Origin: Candidatus Roizmanbacteria bacterium
GTDB taxonomy: Bacteria > Patescibacteriota > Microgenomatia > UBA1406 > GWC2-37-13
NCBI GenBank assembly: GCA_902200405.1
Contig: CABIKN020000001.1
Coordinates: forward strand, 1-55,340
Length of the DNA: 55,340 nt
Direction of reading: 5' to 3'
Positions 1-8,194 of this stretch are shown piece after piece (positions within the stretch are counted from its first letter, which is position 1; the number at the start of each line of letters is the position of its first letter). The position numbers and the translations under genes were made by a program. The notes beneath the pieces were generated by a model. It worked only from the letters and a program-made list of their open reading frames with translations. It had not been told where the DNA came from and did not search any database.

Positions 1-79
1 AGAAAAGAAATTGAATCGTTAAGGACTTTGGGGTACTAATTGTCCTAAGTCAGGAGCATACTTTGAACGAAGCCAATAA

Positions 80-805
80 TTAGAATTTTTCAAAGAAAAT
101 ATTTTCCTGCAGAACATTTTTCACTTGTAAAAACTGCCTTAAAGCTTCAACAACTAATCGCCCTCCACAAAGATAAAACTCAAGATTATTTATTTGCTCG
201 ACTGTTAAATTATTAAACTGTTTTATGAAGCAAGAATCGACATGTCCTAGATCAAAAAAACTTCTATCGGCTGAAGGAACAACTTCAAGATTTTGCTCTC
301 GAGAAAGGCAGATCTTAATATTTACTCCTACCATGGAAATTTCCCTTAACTCGTTTAGTAAATAAACATCTTTAAATGATTTTAATCCCCAAAATAAGTA
401 CGCTTTCTTATTTTTTATTATTGAATTTAACATTGATCTGACTGGTGCAATTCCTGTTCCTGTTATCAAAAAAACTTTTTCTTTTACATTTTCTCTTAAA
501 CTAAACATTCCCGCTGGCCCTTGAAATACTACTTCTGTTTTTTCGCTCATTGAAAACAAATAATTCGAAGCTAGTCCACCAGGGACAATCTCAATAATTA
601 ATTCGAAGCTTGTCTTACTGTTATTAGATGAAGCAATTGAGTAAAGACGAGAAACAGGACCTTTATCTGATGGAACTTTGAGCATAACATACTGTCCAGG
701 AATAAAAATTATTTCTTTTGGCTCCAAAAGATCAAAGTGATAGAGATAGGTATTCGAGTTTAACTGAGTTTTTTTAGTAAGTATAGTATTGTAGGTTGAC
801 AGCAT
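80..805 (-). CDS. FAD/NAD(P)-binding oxidoreductase (ferredoxin reductase-like)
   Basis: A flavoprotein of the ferredoxin-NADP reductase fold that would move electrons between NAD(P)H and a protein or small acceptor in the cytoplasm. Visible motifs are the flavin-binding RLYSIASS, the nucleotide-binding GTGIAPVRSML and a late CGG motif (YLCGGRLVVEALRQFL). The usual iron-sulfur extension is absent. A TTG at 877 would add 24 residues but overlap the upstream ATPase gene by 35 bases; the ATG at 805 gives a normal family N-terminus (MLSTYNTILTKK) and no overlap, so I prefer it. It follows the VirD4-like gene and may be its operon partner. The physiological acceptor cannot be told. Confidence 0.8.
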   Translation of the reverse strand: MLSTYNTILTKKTQLNSNTYLYHFDLLEPKEIIFIPGQYVMLKVPSDKGPVSRLYSIASSNNSKTSFELIIEIVPGGLASNYLFSMSEKTEVVFQGPAGMFSLRENVKEKVFLITGTGIAPVRSMLNSIIKNKKAYLFWGLKSFKDVYLLNELREISMVGVNIKICLSREQNLEVVPSADRSFFDLGHVDSCFIKQFNNLTVEQINNLEFYLCGGRLVVEALRQFLQVKNVLQENIFFEKF

Positions 806-842
806 ATTTAAATAGTTAAACGGTTTAATACTTAACTGTTTT

Positions 843-3206
843 TTATAGTCTCGCTCTCTGATTAATCTCTGCTTCAACTAACTCTCTCGGCCGACCGAAT
901 TTTAAACGGGAAAGTTGAATAATCGCTTGAGCAATTTTTGGGTTGGCTCCGGCTTTAAATTCTTTAATGTCTTTAGTCATATCAACTGAAAAAGGCGGGA
1001 CAGGCTCATTATCAACAATTGTTTTCATGTAAGCATGAAATCTTTCGATATTAATTAGATCCGTTTCGCCAAAGACAGGTTGATACTCTCTTTGCATATA
1101 CGAAGCATCGGTGACGCCGACTCGAAACGAAATCAATGTTCCAACATTTCCAAAAACAGCATTTTTAACTTCGTCATCCATCTGTCCGATAAACTGATTG
1201 GCGACTGTCAAATTAAGGTGATATTTTCGAGCTTCAGATAAAATGGTCGCAAAGTCCGGAGTAGCAAAATTCTGGAACTCATCCACATAAAGAAAAAAAT
1301 CACGGCGTTTATCCTCAGGAATTTCTTGACGGCTCATAGCTGCAATCAAAATTTTAGGGATAAGAACCAGTCCTAAAAAGCTGGAATTTTCTTCTCCTAG
1401 TTTTCCTTTTGATAAATTAATTAATAAGATTTTTCCCTCGTCCATTACTTTTCTAAAATCAAAAGCCGAATCAGACTGGCCAATAATATTTCTCATCGTT
1501 TTATTGGTAATGAAACGACCGAACTTGGAAACAATATAGTCGAGAACTTCTGATTTGTGAAAGTCTGAAGTTTGAGCAATTTGATCGGTCCAATAGCGCC
1601 TCACGATCGGATCTTGGACTTTTGGTAATAATTCCTGGACATATTTTGGATCAGTTAATACTCGGACTATTTCAACAAAAGTTGAACCTTTTTCGCTCAT
1701 GACAGTCAACATGGCATTGCGGACGGCATGTTCAAATCGTGGACCAATAATTCCGGTTCTTTGCGGATCATAAAGCTTATACATCAAATTAATTATTGAG
1801 GTAGTAATAAAATGTTTTTGGTCTTCCGTCTTTGCTTCCAATAAATTTAAACCCATTGGTCGTTCAACGTCGGACGGATCAAAATAGATCACGTCTTCCG
1901 CACGCTCAGGAGGAATATATTTAATAATATCGTCGATCAGATCTCCGTGCGGATCAATCACGCAGACACCGTGACCAGCCTTAATATCTTGGATGGCCAT
2001 ATCGTGAAGAAGGACAGATTTACCAACGCCTGTTTTCCCAATAATATAGACGTGACGTCTACGATCTTCTACGCCAATCGTAACTGGGCGCTTGACTCCT
2101 CTATAATAACCGCTACCAATGGCCGTTCCACCTGTTTGAGGGACTTCGATTGGAACTGGGGCAGTCTTTGCTTTCAACCACTGAATATGGGGCGTTTCAA
2201 CAGTTTTATTGGGAAAATGAAAAATAGTGGCTAGTTCGTCTGTGGATAAAATGGAGATTGATTTTCCAAAAGGCCAAAAACCTACATCAATTATGGGGAA
2301 AAATTTATAGATAAAATCAATCATAAAAACACCTTTAAAAAAATCTTTTGTTCCACTAAAATTGTTTGAATCAGAATTAAATTGAGTAAAAGCATTCTTC
2401 ATATTTTTTAAATGGGTATCAGCCATATCTTTGGTTTTGGCTGTCACCACAAAACGGATCATTGTTTCAAACCCAGATTTAGAGCACTTATCTTCAATTT
2501 TTTCGAGTACCTTCGGGTCCGTTTTAAAAGTGGCTTTTTCCGGATTGGCCTCATTTTTTTTAGTACTAGCAACATAGCTTTTACCAGATTTTTTCCATTT
2601 TGAGCCAGCTGGACGAATTAAAATTTGGATAATACCCCCTTCATTATCATCCAATTTTGATAGGGCTGAAGTAATTGCTGAAAGAGAATCAGTTGGTAGG
2701 TCACGATAAAGACGAACAGGCATATAGGAATCTTCTTTTTGAACTAATCCACCAAAGACTACCTTGCCTTGTTCGGAAAAAATATTAGGTTCATCCACTT
2801 TTCGAATATCGGCCATTGGATAATAGCTATAGATTGTTTTTTCAATCAGATCAATAATCCGATTAGGAGCGGAGACATAAAACCTGATTTCCGCCTTTTT
2901 CCCAATAATTTCAAAAGAAATAACGTCGTCAACTTCCAGAAATGACCAAAAACCTGACTTTTTGAGCGATGAAAAAGAGGAAAACATTTGGTCGGCAGCA
3001 TCAATCTTTATTTCATTTTCTTTAGCTAACTTTACTTCAAGCGTCACCATTTCAAGCGATATTTGTTCTCTTTTTTTTAAGCGAAAATAAATGACTATTA
3101 AATAAATAAGAATAAAGGTTAGTCCGGCTGCGAGGAGGGCGGCTACAGTCGCCAAACTTATTGTAATCAGCCTGTCAGTATATATTTGATAGTCAATTTG
3201 GTCCAT
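843..3206 (-). CDS. VirD4/TraG-like type IV coupling ATPase
   Basis: A membrane-anchored DNA-pumping ATPase of the VirD4/TraG/HerA group, 787 residues. One hydrophobic segment (about residues 12-42) anchors it. A long middle region of unknown fold follows, then the motor domain with Walker A GKTGVGKS near residue 390 and Walker B LYVDEFQNF near residue 640, followed by the conserved ANQFIGQ. In conjugation systems this protein brings substrate to the channel. PrgI, TraC-like and VirB4 genes lie 1.7 kb away on the other strand. No relaxase is visible, so DNA export, import or protein secretion are all possible. Its start lies 26 bp from the divergent gene at 3233. Confidence 0.85.
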   Translation of the reverse strand: MDQIDYQIYTDRLITISLATVAALLAAGLTFILIYLIVIYFRLKKREQISLEMVTLEVKLAKENEIKIDAADQMFSSFSSLKKSGFWSFLEVDDVISFEIIGKKAEIRFYVSAPNRIIDLIEKTIYSYYPMADIRKVDEPNIFSEQGKVVFGGLVQKEDSYMPVRLYRDLPTDSLSAITSALSKLDDNEGGIIQILIRPAGSKWKKSGKSYVASTKKNEANPEKATFKTDPKVLEKIEDKCSKSGFETMIRFVVTAKTKDMADTHLKNMKNAFTQFNSDSNNFSGTKDFFKGVFMIDFIYKFFPIIDVGFWPFGKSISILSTDELATIFHFPNKTVETPHIQWLKAKTAPVPIEVPQTGGTAIGSGYYRGVKRPVTIGVEDRRRHVYIIGKTGVGKSVLLHDMAIQDIKAGHGVCVIDPHGDLIDDIIKYIPPERAEDVIYFDPSDVERPMGLNLLEAKTEDQKHFITTSIINLMYKLYDPQRTGIIGPRFEHAVRNAMLTVMSEKGSTFVEIVRVLTDPKYVQELLPKVQDPIVRRYWTDQIAQTSDFHKSEVLDYIVSKFGRFITNKTMRNIIGQSDSAFDFRKVMDEGKILLINLSKGKLGEENSSFLGLVLIPKILIAAMSRQEIPEDKRRDFFLYVDEFQNFATPDFATILSEARKYHLNLTVANQFIGQMDDEVKNAVFGNVGTLISFRVGVTDASYMQREYQPVFGETDLINIERFHAYMKTIVDNEPVPPFSVDMTKDIKEFKAGANPKIAQAIIQLSRLKFGRPRELVEAEINQRARL

Positions 3207-3216
3207 TAAAAAAGTA

Positions 3217-3222
3217 TATAAT
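3217..3222. promoter_or_regulatory. Shared -10 region of a divergent promoter
   Basis: TATAAT on the plus strand ends 10 bases before the ATG at 3233. The surrounding stretch TATATAATATAT is nearly palindromic and also gives TATTAT on the minus strand, about 10 bases before the ATG at 3206. Both genes therefore appear to start from overlapping -10 boxes with almost no 5' leader. Confidence 0.6.
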
Positions 3223-3232
3223 ATATGAGCTT

Positions 3233-3688
3233 ATGAAACAGCATGAAAAAATTAAAAATCCCTTCGACTTCGCTCAGGGCAAGCAAATATCAAAAATTTT
3301 TGAGTTTTTATTTATTGTTTTAATATTTATTTTTTTATTTTTGAATTTAGCTTACAGTCAGTATATTTCTCCGCTTTACTCGAAGATTACGAGCAATGAT
3401 AGATCCGCTATCATTACTTTTTTGCAAAAAATAAAAAGCCTGCCCGATTATCAAAATATTCTAGTAATGAATGATAATATTTATGGACAAACTATCAAAA
3501 CAGAAATTTATGCTGATGAAAACAAAAAAAAAGAGATGATAAATAATCTTGAACAACAATTGGCTATTAATCCGAAAGCAAGAGATATTCTTTACAGTCT
3601 TTATCAGCTATATTTGGCCGAAGGAAACAAAAATAAAGCGAATGATTATTTGAGAAGGGCGAAGGCGGTTGATCCTGTGTTAAAATAA
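3233..3688 (+). CDS. Membrane-anchored TPR-like protein with an embedded palindromic repeat
   Basis: A 151-residue protein of unknown function. The first 26 residues are charged, then one hydrophobic segment (about residues 24-42) leads to a short extracytoplasmic or periplasm-like helical domain. Its C-terminus (about residues 90-150: LEQQLAINPKARDILYSLYQLYLAEGNKNKANDYLRRAKAVDP) reads like one or two tetratricopeptide helices. Residues 10-17 (PFDFAQGK) are encoded by a dispersed palindromic repeat (see the repeat entry at 3260), so the extreme N-terminus is a recent addition or the true start lies later. The -10 box TATAAT sits 10 bases before this ATG, which supports the annotated start. 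Confidence 0.6.
   Translation: MKQHEKIKNPFDFAQGKQISKIFEFLFIVLIFIFLFLNLAYSQYISPLYSKITSNDRSAIITFLQKIKSLPDYQNILVMNDNIYGQTIKTEIYADENKKKEMINNLEQQLAINPKARDILYSLYQLYLAEGNKNKANDYLRRAKAVDPVLK
3260..3279. repeat. Dispersed palindromic repeat inside a coding region
   Basis: CCTTCGACTTCGCTCAGG flanked by C and G. The same unit recurs at 31207-31228 and, split into halves, at 25343-25383. Here it is read in frame as PFDFAQGK. It resembles REP-type units common in many uncultured bacterial genomes. Confidence 0.7.
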
Positions 3689-3690
3689 TT

Positions 3691-3755
3691 GTTAGGTGTT
3701 AAGTGTTATGTGTTAGGTGTATTTTCCCCATAACTCATAACTCCTAACTCATAAC
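3691..3755. repeat. Inverted repeat built of 7-base units
   Basis: The left arm (3691-3719) is made of GTTAGGT-like heptamers and the right arm (3726-3755) of their complements (CATAACT). About 22 of 29 positions pair, so the transcript could fold into a long imperfect hairpin just before acyP. Similar arms occur at other intergenic sites here. Confidence 0.55.
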
Positions 3756-3758
3756 AAT

Positions 3759-4058
3759 ATGCTTAAACAAGTTCATCTCTATATCAAAGGTGATGTGATT
3801 GGTGTTGGATTTCGTGCATGGACAAAAATTCAGGCGAAAATTATTGGAGTAACCGGTTGGGTAAAGAATGTTCATATTCATGAAGATATCTATGGAACAG
3901 GCGGCGGTGTTGAAGCCCAAATTCAGGGAGAAGAAGAGAAAGTCAAACAAATAATCGAATTAATAAAAAATGGGCCGCCGGTTTCTCATGTATCCGGTGT
4001 TCAAATTTTTTGGCAAGAACCAAAAGAAATATTTGATGAGTTTAAGATTGTTAAATAA
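3759..4058 (+). CDS. acyP: Acylphosphatase
   Basis: A 99-residue cytoplasmic enzyme that hydrolyses acyl-phosphate bonds, normal length for the family. The N-terminal phosphate-binding loop reads GDVIGVGFR with the catalytic arginine kept (the usual V-Q-G is V-I-G here). GWVKN supplies the catalytic asparagine, and GGGVEAQIQG and the late GPPVSHVSGV match family positions. Its end overlaps the convergent radC stop by 8 bases. The start lies directly after the heptamer inverted repeat, with no clear ribosome binding site. Confidence 0.9.
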   Translation: MLKQVHLYIKGDVIGVGFRAWTKIQAKIIGVTGWVKNVHIHEDIYGTGGGVEAQIQGEEEKVKQIIELIKNGPPVSHVSGVQIFWQEPKEIFDEFKIVK

Positions 4059-4743
4059 TATTTTCTTCCTTGAAACTAAAATAACCATCTTTAGTTATTA
4101 TTAAATGGTCGGCAACTTCTATTCCGAGAAGTTTTCCTGCCTTGACCAAATTTTGAGTCACAACGAGGTCGTCTTCTGAAGGCTTCAATTCCCCCGAGGG
4201 ATGATTATGACAGATAATAATTGCGGCCGCGTGATTTTTAATGGCCACTTCAAAAGTTTCCCGGGGATGGATTAGACTGGAATTTAACGTTCCAACCGAA
4301 ACTGTGTCAATGTTAATAATTTTGTTGCGGTTATCTAATGATGCCACCATAAAATATTCTTTATGAAAGTTAATAATTTTTTCTTTTAAAAGAGGGAAGA
4401 GATCTTTAGGTGATTTAATTATCACGCTTTTATTTATATTCAAATTCCCTTCTTGGGTTAAACGTTTGGAAATTTCAAAACAGGCTTTGAGCTGACAGGC
4501 TTTGGCTAAGCCTAAACCTTTGACCTTCTTTAATTCTTCAATTGATGCTTCTGATAATTTATCTAAAGTACCAAAAATTATAATTAATTTTTGAGATATA
4601 TTATTGACTGGTTCACCCTTAACTCCTCGGCTAATTATCAAAGTTAGTAATTCTTGAAGGGATAAAGATTCAATACCATATTTGACAAGACGTTCACGTG
4701 GTCGTTCTTCAGTAGGTAGATCATGGAGAGAATATACTTTCAC
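4051..4743 (-). CDS. radC: RadC family protein (JAB/MPN-type DNA metabolism protein)
   Basis: 230 residues, full length for RadC. An N-terminal helix-hairpin-helix region (about residues 60-92, VKGLGLAKACQLKA) should bind DNA. The C-terminal JAMM metal site is intact: the upstream glutamate lies in the HPRETFEVA region and HNHPSGELKPSEDD carries the zinc ligands. RadC proteins have long been linked to DNA repair and recombination, but the biochemical role is still unclear. The gene is preceded by the 23-bp element it shares with recA (4774-4796). It overlaps acyP at the 3' end. Confidence 0.92.
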   Translation of the reverse strand: MKVYSLHDLPTEERPRERLVKYGIESLSLQELLTLIISRGVKGEPVNNISQKLIIIFGTLDKLSEASIEELKKVKGLGLAKACQLKACFEISKRLTQEGNLNINKSVIIKSPKDLFPLLKEKIINFHKEYFMVASLDNRNKIINIDTVSVGTLNSSLIHPRETFEVAIKNHAAAIIICHNHPSGELKPSEDDLVVTQNLVKAGKLLGIEVADHLIITKDGYFSFKEENII

Positions 4744-4773
4744 TCAAATAGAGTATTTAAAAGTATTGTTTTA

Positions 4774-4796
4774 GTCAACCGCTTATAACCTACAAA
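4774..4796 (-). promoter_or_regulatory. 23-bp promoter-like element, copy 1 (radC)
   Basis: Read toward radC it contains TTATAAGCGGTTGAC, so its end forms a -35 box TTGACT. Seventeen bases later a weak -10 (TACTCT) precedes radC. The same 23 bp occurs upstream of recA (34948-34970, one mismatch) and of the four-helix-bundle gene (46111-46133, identical). It begins two bases beyond the tRNA-Ala 3' end. Confidence 0.6.
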
Positions 4797-4797
4797 G

Positions 4798-4868
4798 TGG
4801 ACCTACGGGGAATTGAACCCCGCCCTCATCCATGCCATGGATGCATTCTACCGATGAACTATAGGCCC
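4798..4868 (-). tRNA. tRNA-Ala(GGC)
   Basis: A 71-base cloverleaf. The acceptor stem GGGCCTA pairs with TAGGTCC and has the G3-U70 pair that identifies alanine tRNAs. The anticodon stem is CATCC/GGATG with loop ATGGCAT, anticodon GGC. The T arm is CGGGG-TTCAATT-CCCCG. CCA is not encoded. A long plus-strand frame running through it is an artefact. Confidence 0.95.
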
Positions 4869-4940
4869 TGTAAATTCTTGAAACAAATTATACCAAGAAT
4901 TTACAGGGTAAACCCTTCTAATTTTAGTTATACTAAATTT

Positions 4941-5756
4941 ATGGAACAACATGCGATTCCCAGACAGATAACCAGTTTTGAATTCAAATTGATTGGTTTT
5001 TTGACGATTAAACAGTTTATTTATTTGCTTGTCACTATCCCCACCGGAATATTGATTTTTTATATTTTCCCTGTTCCAATTTTAAACTTCCTCTTAGGTT
5101 TAATCGTTGCCCTGATTGGTGTTGCATTCGCTTTTGTTCCAATTAACGATCGACCGATGGAAGTCTGGGTAAGAAACTTAATTAAAAGATTAACTTCTCC
5201 AACACAGTATTTTTTTAAAAAACAAAATCCCGCTATTTATTTTCTAAAAGATCTTGTTTTTACTAATGATCCTCATCGAGTCATGTCTCATATTGATTCT
5301 CAACAGAAACTATCAAAATATTTAAATAATAAAACTCAAGTAAATAATCGAAATCGGAATCAAGAAATCAGCAATCTTTTCACTGATTCTTTTGCATCGT
5401 TATTGGGTAAGAAAAGTAAACCTCAACCAGTTGCTCCTAAAGAACCTCCTTCAATAATCGCACCTCAACAGGCTAAAGTTAAGACACCTTTTCTTACTGG
5501 ACTCGTAAAAAATTATAAGCAGACGGCTTTGATTGGGGTTCTTATTTATATAAAAAAAGGAATAACTTCCGATCCGATTAGAATATTAAAAACCAATTCT
5601 CATGGAATTTTTGCAACATATAATCCTCTTCCTTCATCAGATTATTTTTTTGAAGTTAAGGATCCCAAAGGAAATTTCTTTTTTGATACAATGAAAGTTA
5701 AGGTAGAAAACACCAATGAGAAACCTGTTGAAATTGTTTCTAAAGAACTAATCTAA
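4941..5756 (+). CDS. PrgI family protein (VirB3-like T4SS component) with C-terminal extension
   Basis: A 271-residue membrane protein. The N-terminal 100 residues match PrgI, the VirB3-like inner-membrane partner of VirB4: IPRQITSFEFKLIGFLTIKQ followed by two hydrophobic segments (about residues 27-47 and 49-70). An extra C-terminal half has a flexible linker (residues 140-180) and a beta-rich carboxypeptidase-regulatory-like module. I chose the ATG at 4941 because an upstream in-frame start at 4797 would read through the tRNA gene, and because TATACT ends 6 bases before 4941. It is first in a tight operon with the TraC-like and VirB4 genes (gaps of 1 and 2 bases). Confidence 0.8.
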   Translation: MEQHAIPRQITSFEFKLIGFLTIKQFIYLLVTIPTGILIFYIFPVPILNFLLGLIVALIGVAFAFVPINDRPMEVWVRNLIKRLTSPTQYFFKKQNPAIYFLKDLVFTNDPHRVMSHIDSQQKLSKYLNNKTQVNNRNRNQEISNLFTDSFASLLGKKSKPQPVAPKEPPSIIAPQQAKVKTPFLTGLVKNYKQTALIGVLIYIKKGITSDPIRILKTNSHGIFATYNPLPSSDYFFEVKDPKGNFFFDTMKVKVENTNEKPVEIVSKELI

Positions 5757-5757
5757 T

Positions 5758-6414
5758 ATGCCAACTAATAAACCAACATCCCCCGTTAAGGCTTCTACAC
5801 AATCTTTTATTGAAATAGAAGAAATAAAAGATGATGTTGTTTTAATGAAAGATTTTTCTGCGGCAACAGTCATTGAAGTCGGAGCTGTGAACTTTTGGCT
5901 TCTATCAAGCGAGGAACAATCATCGATGATCTACGCCTATTCTGAACTATTAAATTCCCTTTCTTTTCCTGTTCAGATTCTTATTCTTTCTAAAAAGATT
6001 GATGTTTCAACATATTTGGATTATTTGGAGGGAAAAATAGATAAACAGAGTATTGATATACTAAAAAAAAGAATGGTTGGCTATCGAGAGTTTATTAAAA
6101 GCGTAATCAAAATAAACACGGTTTTGGAAAAGCGCTTTTTTTTCATTGTTCCTTTTTCTCCCCTCGAAATGGGAATAAGTGGTGCCAATCCAGGATCACT
6201 CAACAAAGAATATGTCTTTACTCGTGCAAAAACTGCCCTTTATCCAAAGCGCGATAATTTGCTCCGCCTAATAACTAAAATCGGTTTAAATGGCAGCATT
6301 TTACAACGTCAAGAACTAACTGAACTTTATTACAATCTCTATAACCCATCAGCGACCGGTCGACGACTCGCACCAATCGAGAGTTACACTGATGTTGTTA
6401 TGTCAACAGGATAA
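5758..6414 (+). CDS. TraC-like / VirB4 N-terminal-like protein
   Basis: A 218-residue soluble protein lying between PrgI and VirB4. It has no Walker motifs. The region IYAYSELLNSLSFPVQILILSKKID and later RFFFIVPFSP reads like the N-terminal non-ATPase domain of VirB4/TraC proteins, here as its own gene. It would act on the cytoplasmic face of the secretion machine with the ATPase that follows 2 bases later. Assignment rests on context and sequence style, so the name is tentative. Confidence 0.6.
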   Translation: MPTNKPTSPVKASTQSFIEIEEIKDDVVLMKDFSAATVIEVGAVNFWLLSSEEQSSMIYAYSELLNSLSFPVQILILSKKIDVSTYLDYLEGKIDKQSIDILKKRMVGYREFIKSVIKINTVLEKRFFFIVPFSPLEMGISGANPGSLNKEYVFTRAKTALYPKRDNLLRLITKIGLNGSILQRQELTELYYNLYNPSATGRRLAPIESYTDVVMSTG

Positions 6415-6416
6415 TT

Positions 6417-8186
6417 ATGTTTAATCTATTTCCCAAACCTACAAACAACCCTGCACCGGCCAACAATCTTAAATCTGTTGGTAGTGGTAACATGGCTGAT
6501 TTTTTGGCAGCTGGATCTGTCTCGACTAAAGATTTAATTGCTCCGTCTTATGTCGAGGTTGATTTTAATAGTCTCAAAATTGATGATCGTTTTTATCGAA
6601 CTTTGTATGTTGTTGGTTATCCTCGCTATGTCTCCCCAAATTGGCTCTATTCTCTGATTACTTTTGACCATCCTCTTTATATTTCTATGTATATCTATCC
6701 AACTGAATCCAAAAACGTTCTTGATGATATGAAAAGAAAGATCGCTGAAATGGAGGCAACTATCGAAGGTGATATTAAAGCTGGGAAGGTAGTTGACCCA
6801 ACGGTCCAAGTAGCGCTCGATGACGCCCTAGCCCTCCAAGCAGAACTGGCAAAGGGATCAGAACGATTTTTTCAGTTTGGACTTTACATTACCGTCCCCG
6901 CCGACTCACTGGAAGAATTAAATAGGGTGACTAAGGAAATCGATTCAGTATTATCCTCTCTTTTGATTACGTCACGCCAAGCAACCCTTGAAATGGAAGA
7001 GGGATTTAAGTCAACATTACCGATCTTCTATGATAAATTAAGTGTTTGGCGTAATATGGATTCTACTTCACTGGCAACAACCTTTCCATTTGCAACCGCT
7101 TCCCTTACCCGTAACGAGGGAATTCTCTATGGCCTTAACCAACACGATGGATCTTTGATCATTTTTGATAGATTTACTTTAGAAAATGCCAATGCGGTAA
7201 TTCTTGGAAAGTCTGGAGGAGGAAAAAGTTTTATGGTTAAACTTGAAGCCTTGAGATTGTTAATGATGGGAACAGATGTTATTATTATTGATCCTGAAAA
7301 TGAGTATGAAAAATTAGTTCCGGCTGTCGGTGGAGAATACGTAGCTTTTTCCTCAGCCTCTACGTATAAGATTAATCCGTTTGATTTAGAAAAAACCAAT
7401 GCCGGCCCGGATGAACTTTCCAATAAGATTCTCGATCTTCATTCTTTAATGCGAGTAATTATGGGGGAATTGACACCATCACAAGACGCTTTGTTGGATA
7501 GGGCCTTAGTTTTGACCTATCGAGAAAAAGGGATTACCCAAGATCCAGAAACATTCTCACTTGAGCCGCCTCTTCTTGAAGATCTATTTAAAGTGTTTGC
7601 CGGGATGGAAACCCCAGAGTCGAGGGAAATGGCTGATCGACTTGAAAAGTTTGTCTCAGGTTCTGCGTCCGGCATATTTAATCAACATTCAAATTTTGAC
7701 ATAAAAAATCCTTTCACGGTTTTTGGTATTCGCGACCTTGAAGAGAACTTGAGACCAGTTGCAATGTATATTGTTTTAGACTACATATGGAATCGTGTGA
7801 GAAGAGAAAAGAAAAAAAGAGTCTTAATAGTGGATGAGGCATGGTATCTGATTAAACAAAAAGATTCCGGCGCCTATCTTCATTCTTTTGCTAAGCGTGC
7901 CCGTAAGTATCAAATGGGCTTAACCACCATTACCCAAGACGTAGAAGATTTCCTAGCTACCGACGAAGGAAGGGCTATTATCACCAACTCATCCCTACAA
8001 ATAATTTTAAAACAATCAACTGCGGCAGTTGAAATAATTGCAAAAACATTCTTCTTAACTGGAGGTGAAAAACACTTTTTGCTTCAAGCAGGTATTGGAG
8101 AGGGCCTTTTCTTTGCTGGTCATTCCCACGTTGGCTTCAAAGTTATTGCTTCAGATGAGGAAAAAGGATTGATCGATAATAAATAA
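6417..8186 (+). CDS. VirB4-like type IV secretion ATPase
   Basis: A 589-residue ATPase powering assembly or substrate movement in a type IV secretion-like machine. An N-terminal domain (to about residue 230) precedes the motor: Walker A ILGKSGGGKS near 264, IIDPENEYEKL shortly after, Walker B RVLIVDEAWYL near 468, and a TTITQDVEDFL stretch after it, all usual for VirB4/TraC/ConE. There is no transmembrane segment; PrgI would anchor it. It closes the PrgI-TraC-VirB4 operon and meets the S1-like gene tail to tail. Confidence 0.9.
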   Translation: MFNLFPKPTNNPAPANNLKSVGSGNMADFLAAGSVSTKDLIAPSYVEVDFNSLKIDDRFYRTLYVVGYPRYVSPNWLYSLITFDHPLYISMYIYPTESKNVLDDMKRKIAEMEATIEGDIKAGKVVDPTVQVALDDALALQAELAKGSERFFQFGLYITVPADSLEELNRVTKEIDSVLSSLLITSRQATLEMEEGFKSTLPIFYDKLSVWRNMDSTSLATTFPFATASLTRNEGILYGLNQHDGSLIIFDRFTLENANAVILGKSGGGKSFMVKLEALRLLMMGTDVIIIDPENEYEKLVPAVGGEYVAFSSASTYKINPFDLEKTNAGPDELSNKILDLHSLMRVIMGELTPSQDALLDRALVLTYREKGITQDPETFSLEPPLLEDLFKVFAGMETPESREMADRLEKFVSGSASGIFNQHSNFDIKNPFTVFGIRDLEENLRPVAMYIVLDYIWNRVRREKKKRVLIVDEAWYLIKQKDSGAYLHSFAKRARKYQMGLTTITQDVEDFLATDEGRAIITNSSLQIILKQSTAAVEIIAKTFFLTGGEKHFLLQAGIGEGLFFAGHSHVGFKVIASDEEKGLIDNK

Positions 8187-8194
8187 GTGGGCAT

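Noticed and set aside
1-39. C-terminal end of a plus-strand gene (RKEIESLRTLGY then stop)
   Set aside because: Only 12 residues with no recognisable motif; chance cannot be excluded.
806-877. TTG start for the FNR-like gene
   Set aside because: It adds 24 atypical residues and overlaps the VirD4-like gene by 35 bases; the ATG at 805 is simpler. Not fully excluded, because GAGAG stands before the TTG.
4797-4940. Long frame starting at 4797 that would extend the PrgI protein
   Set aside because: The first part reads the complement of tRNA-Ala as protein. The promoter and family N-terminus support 4941.
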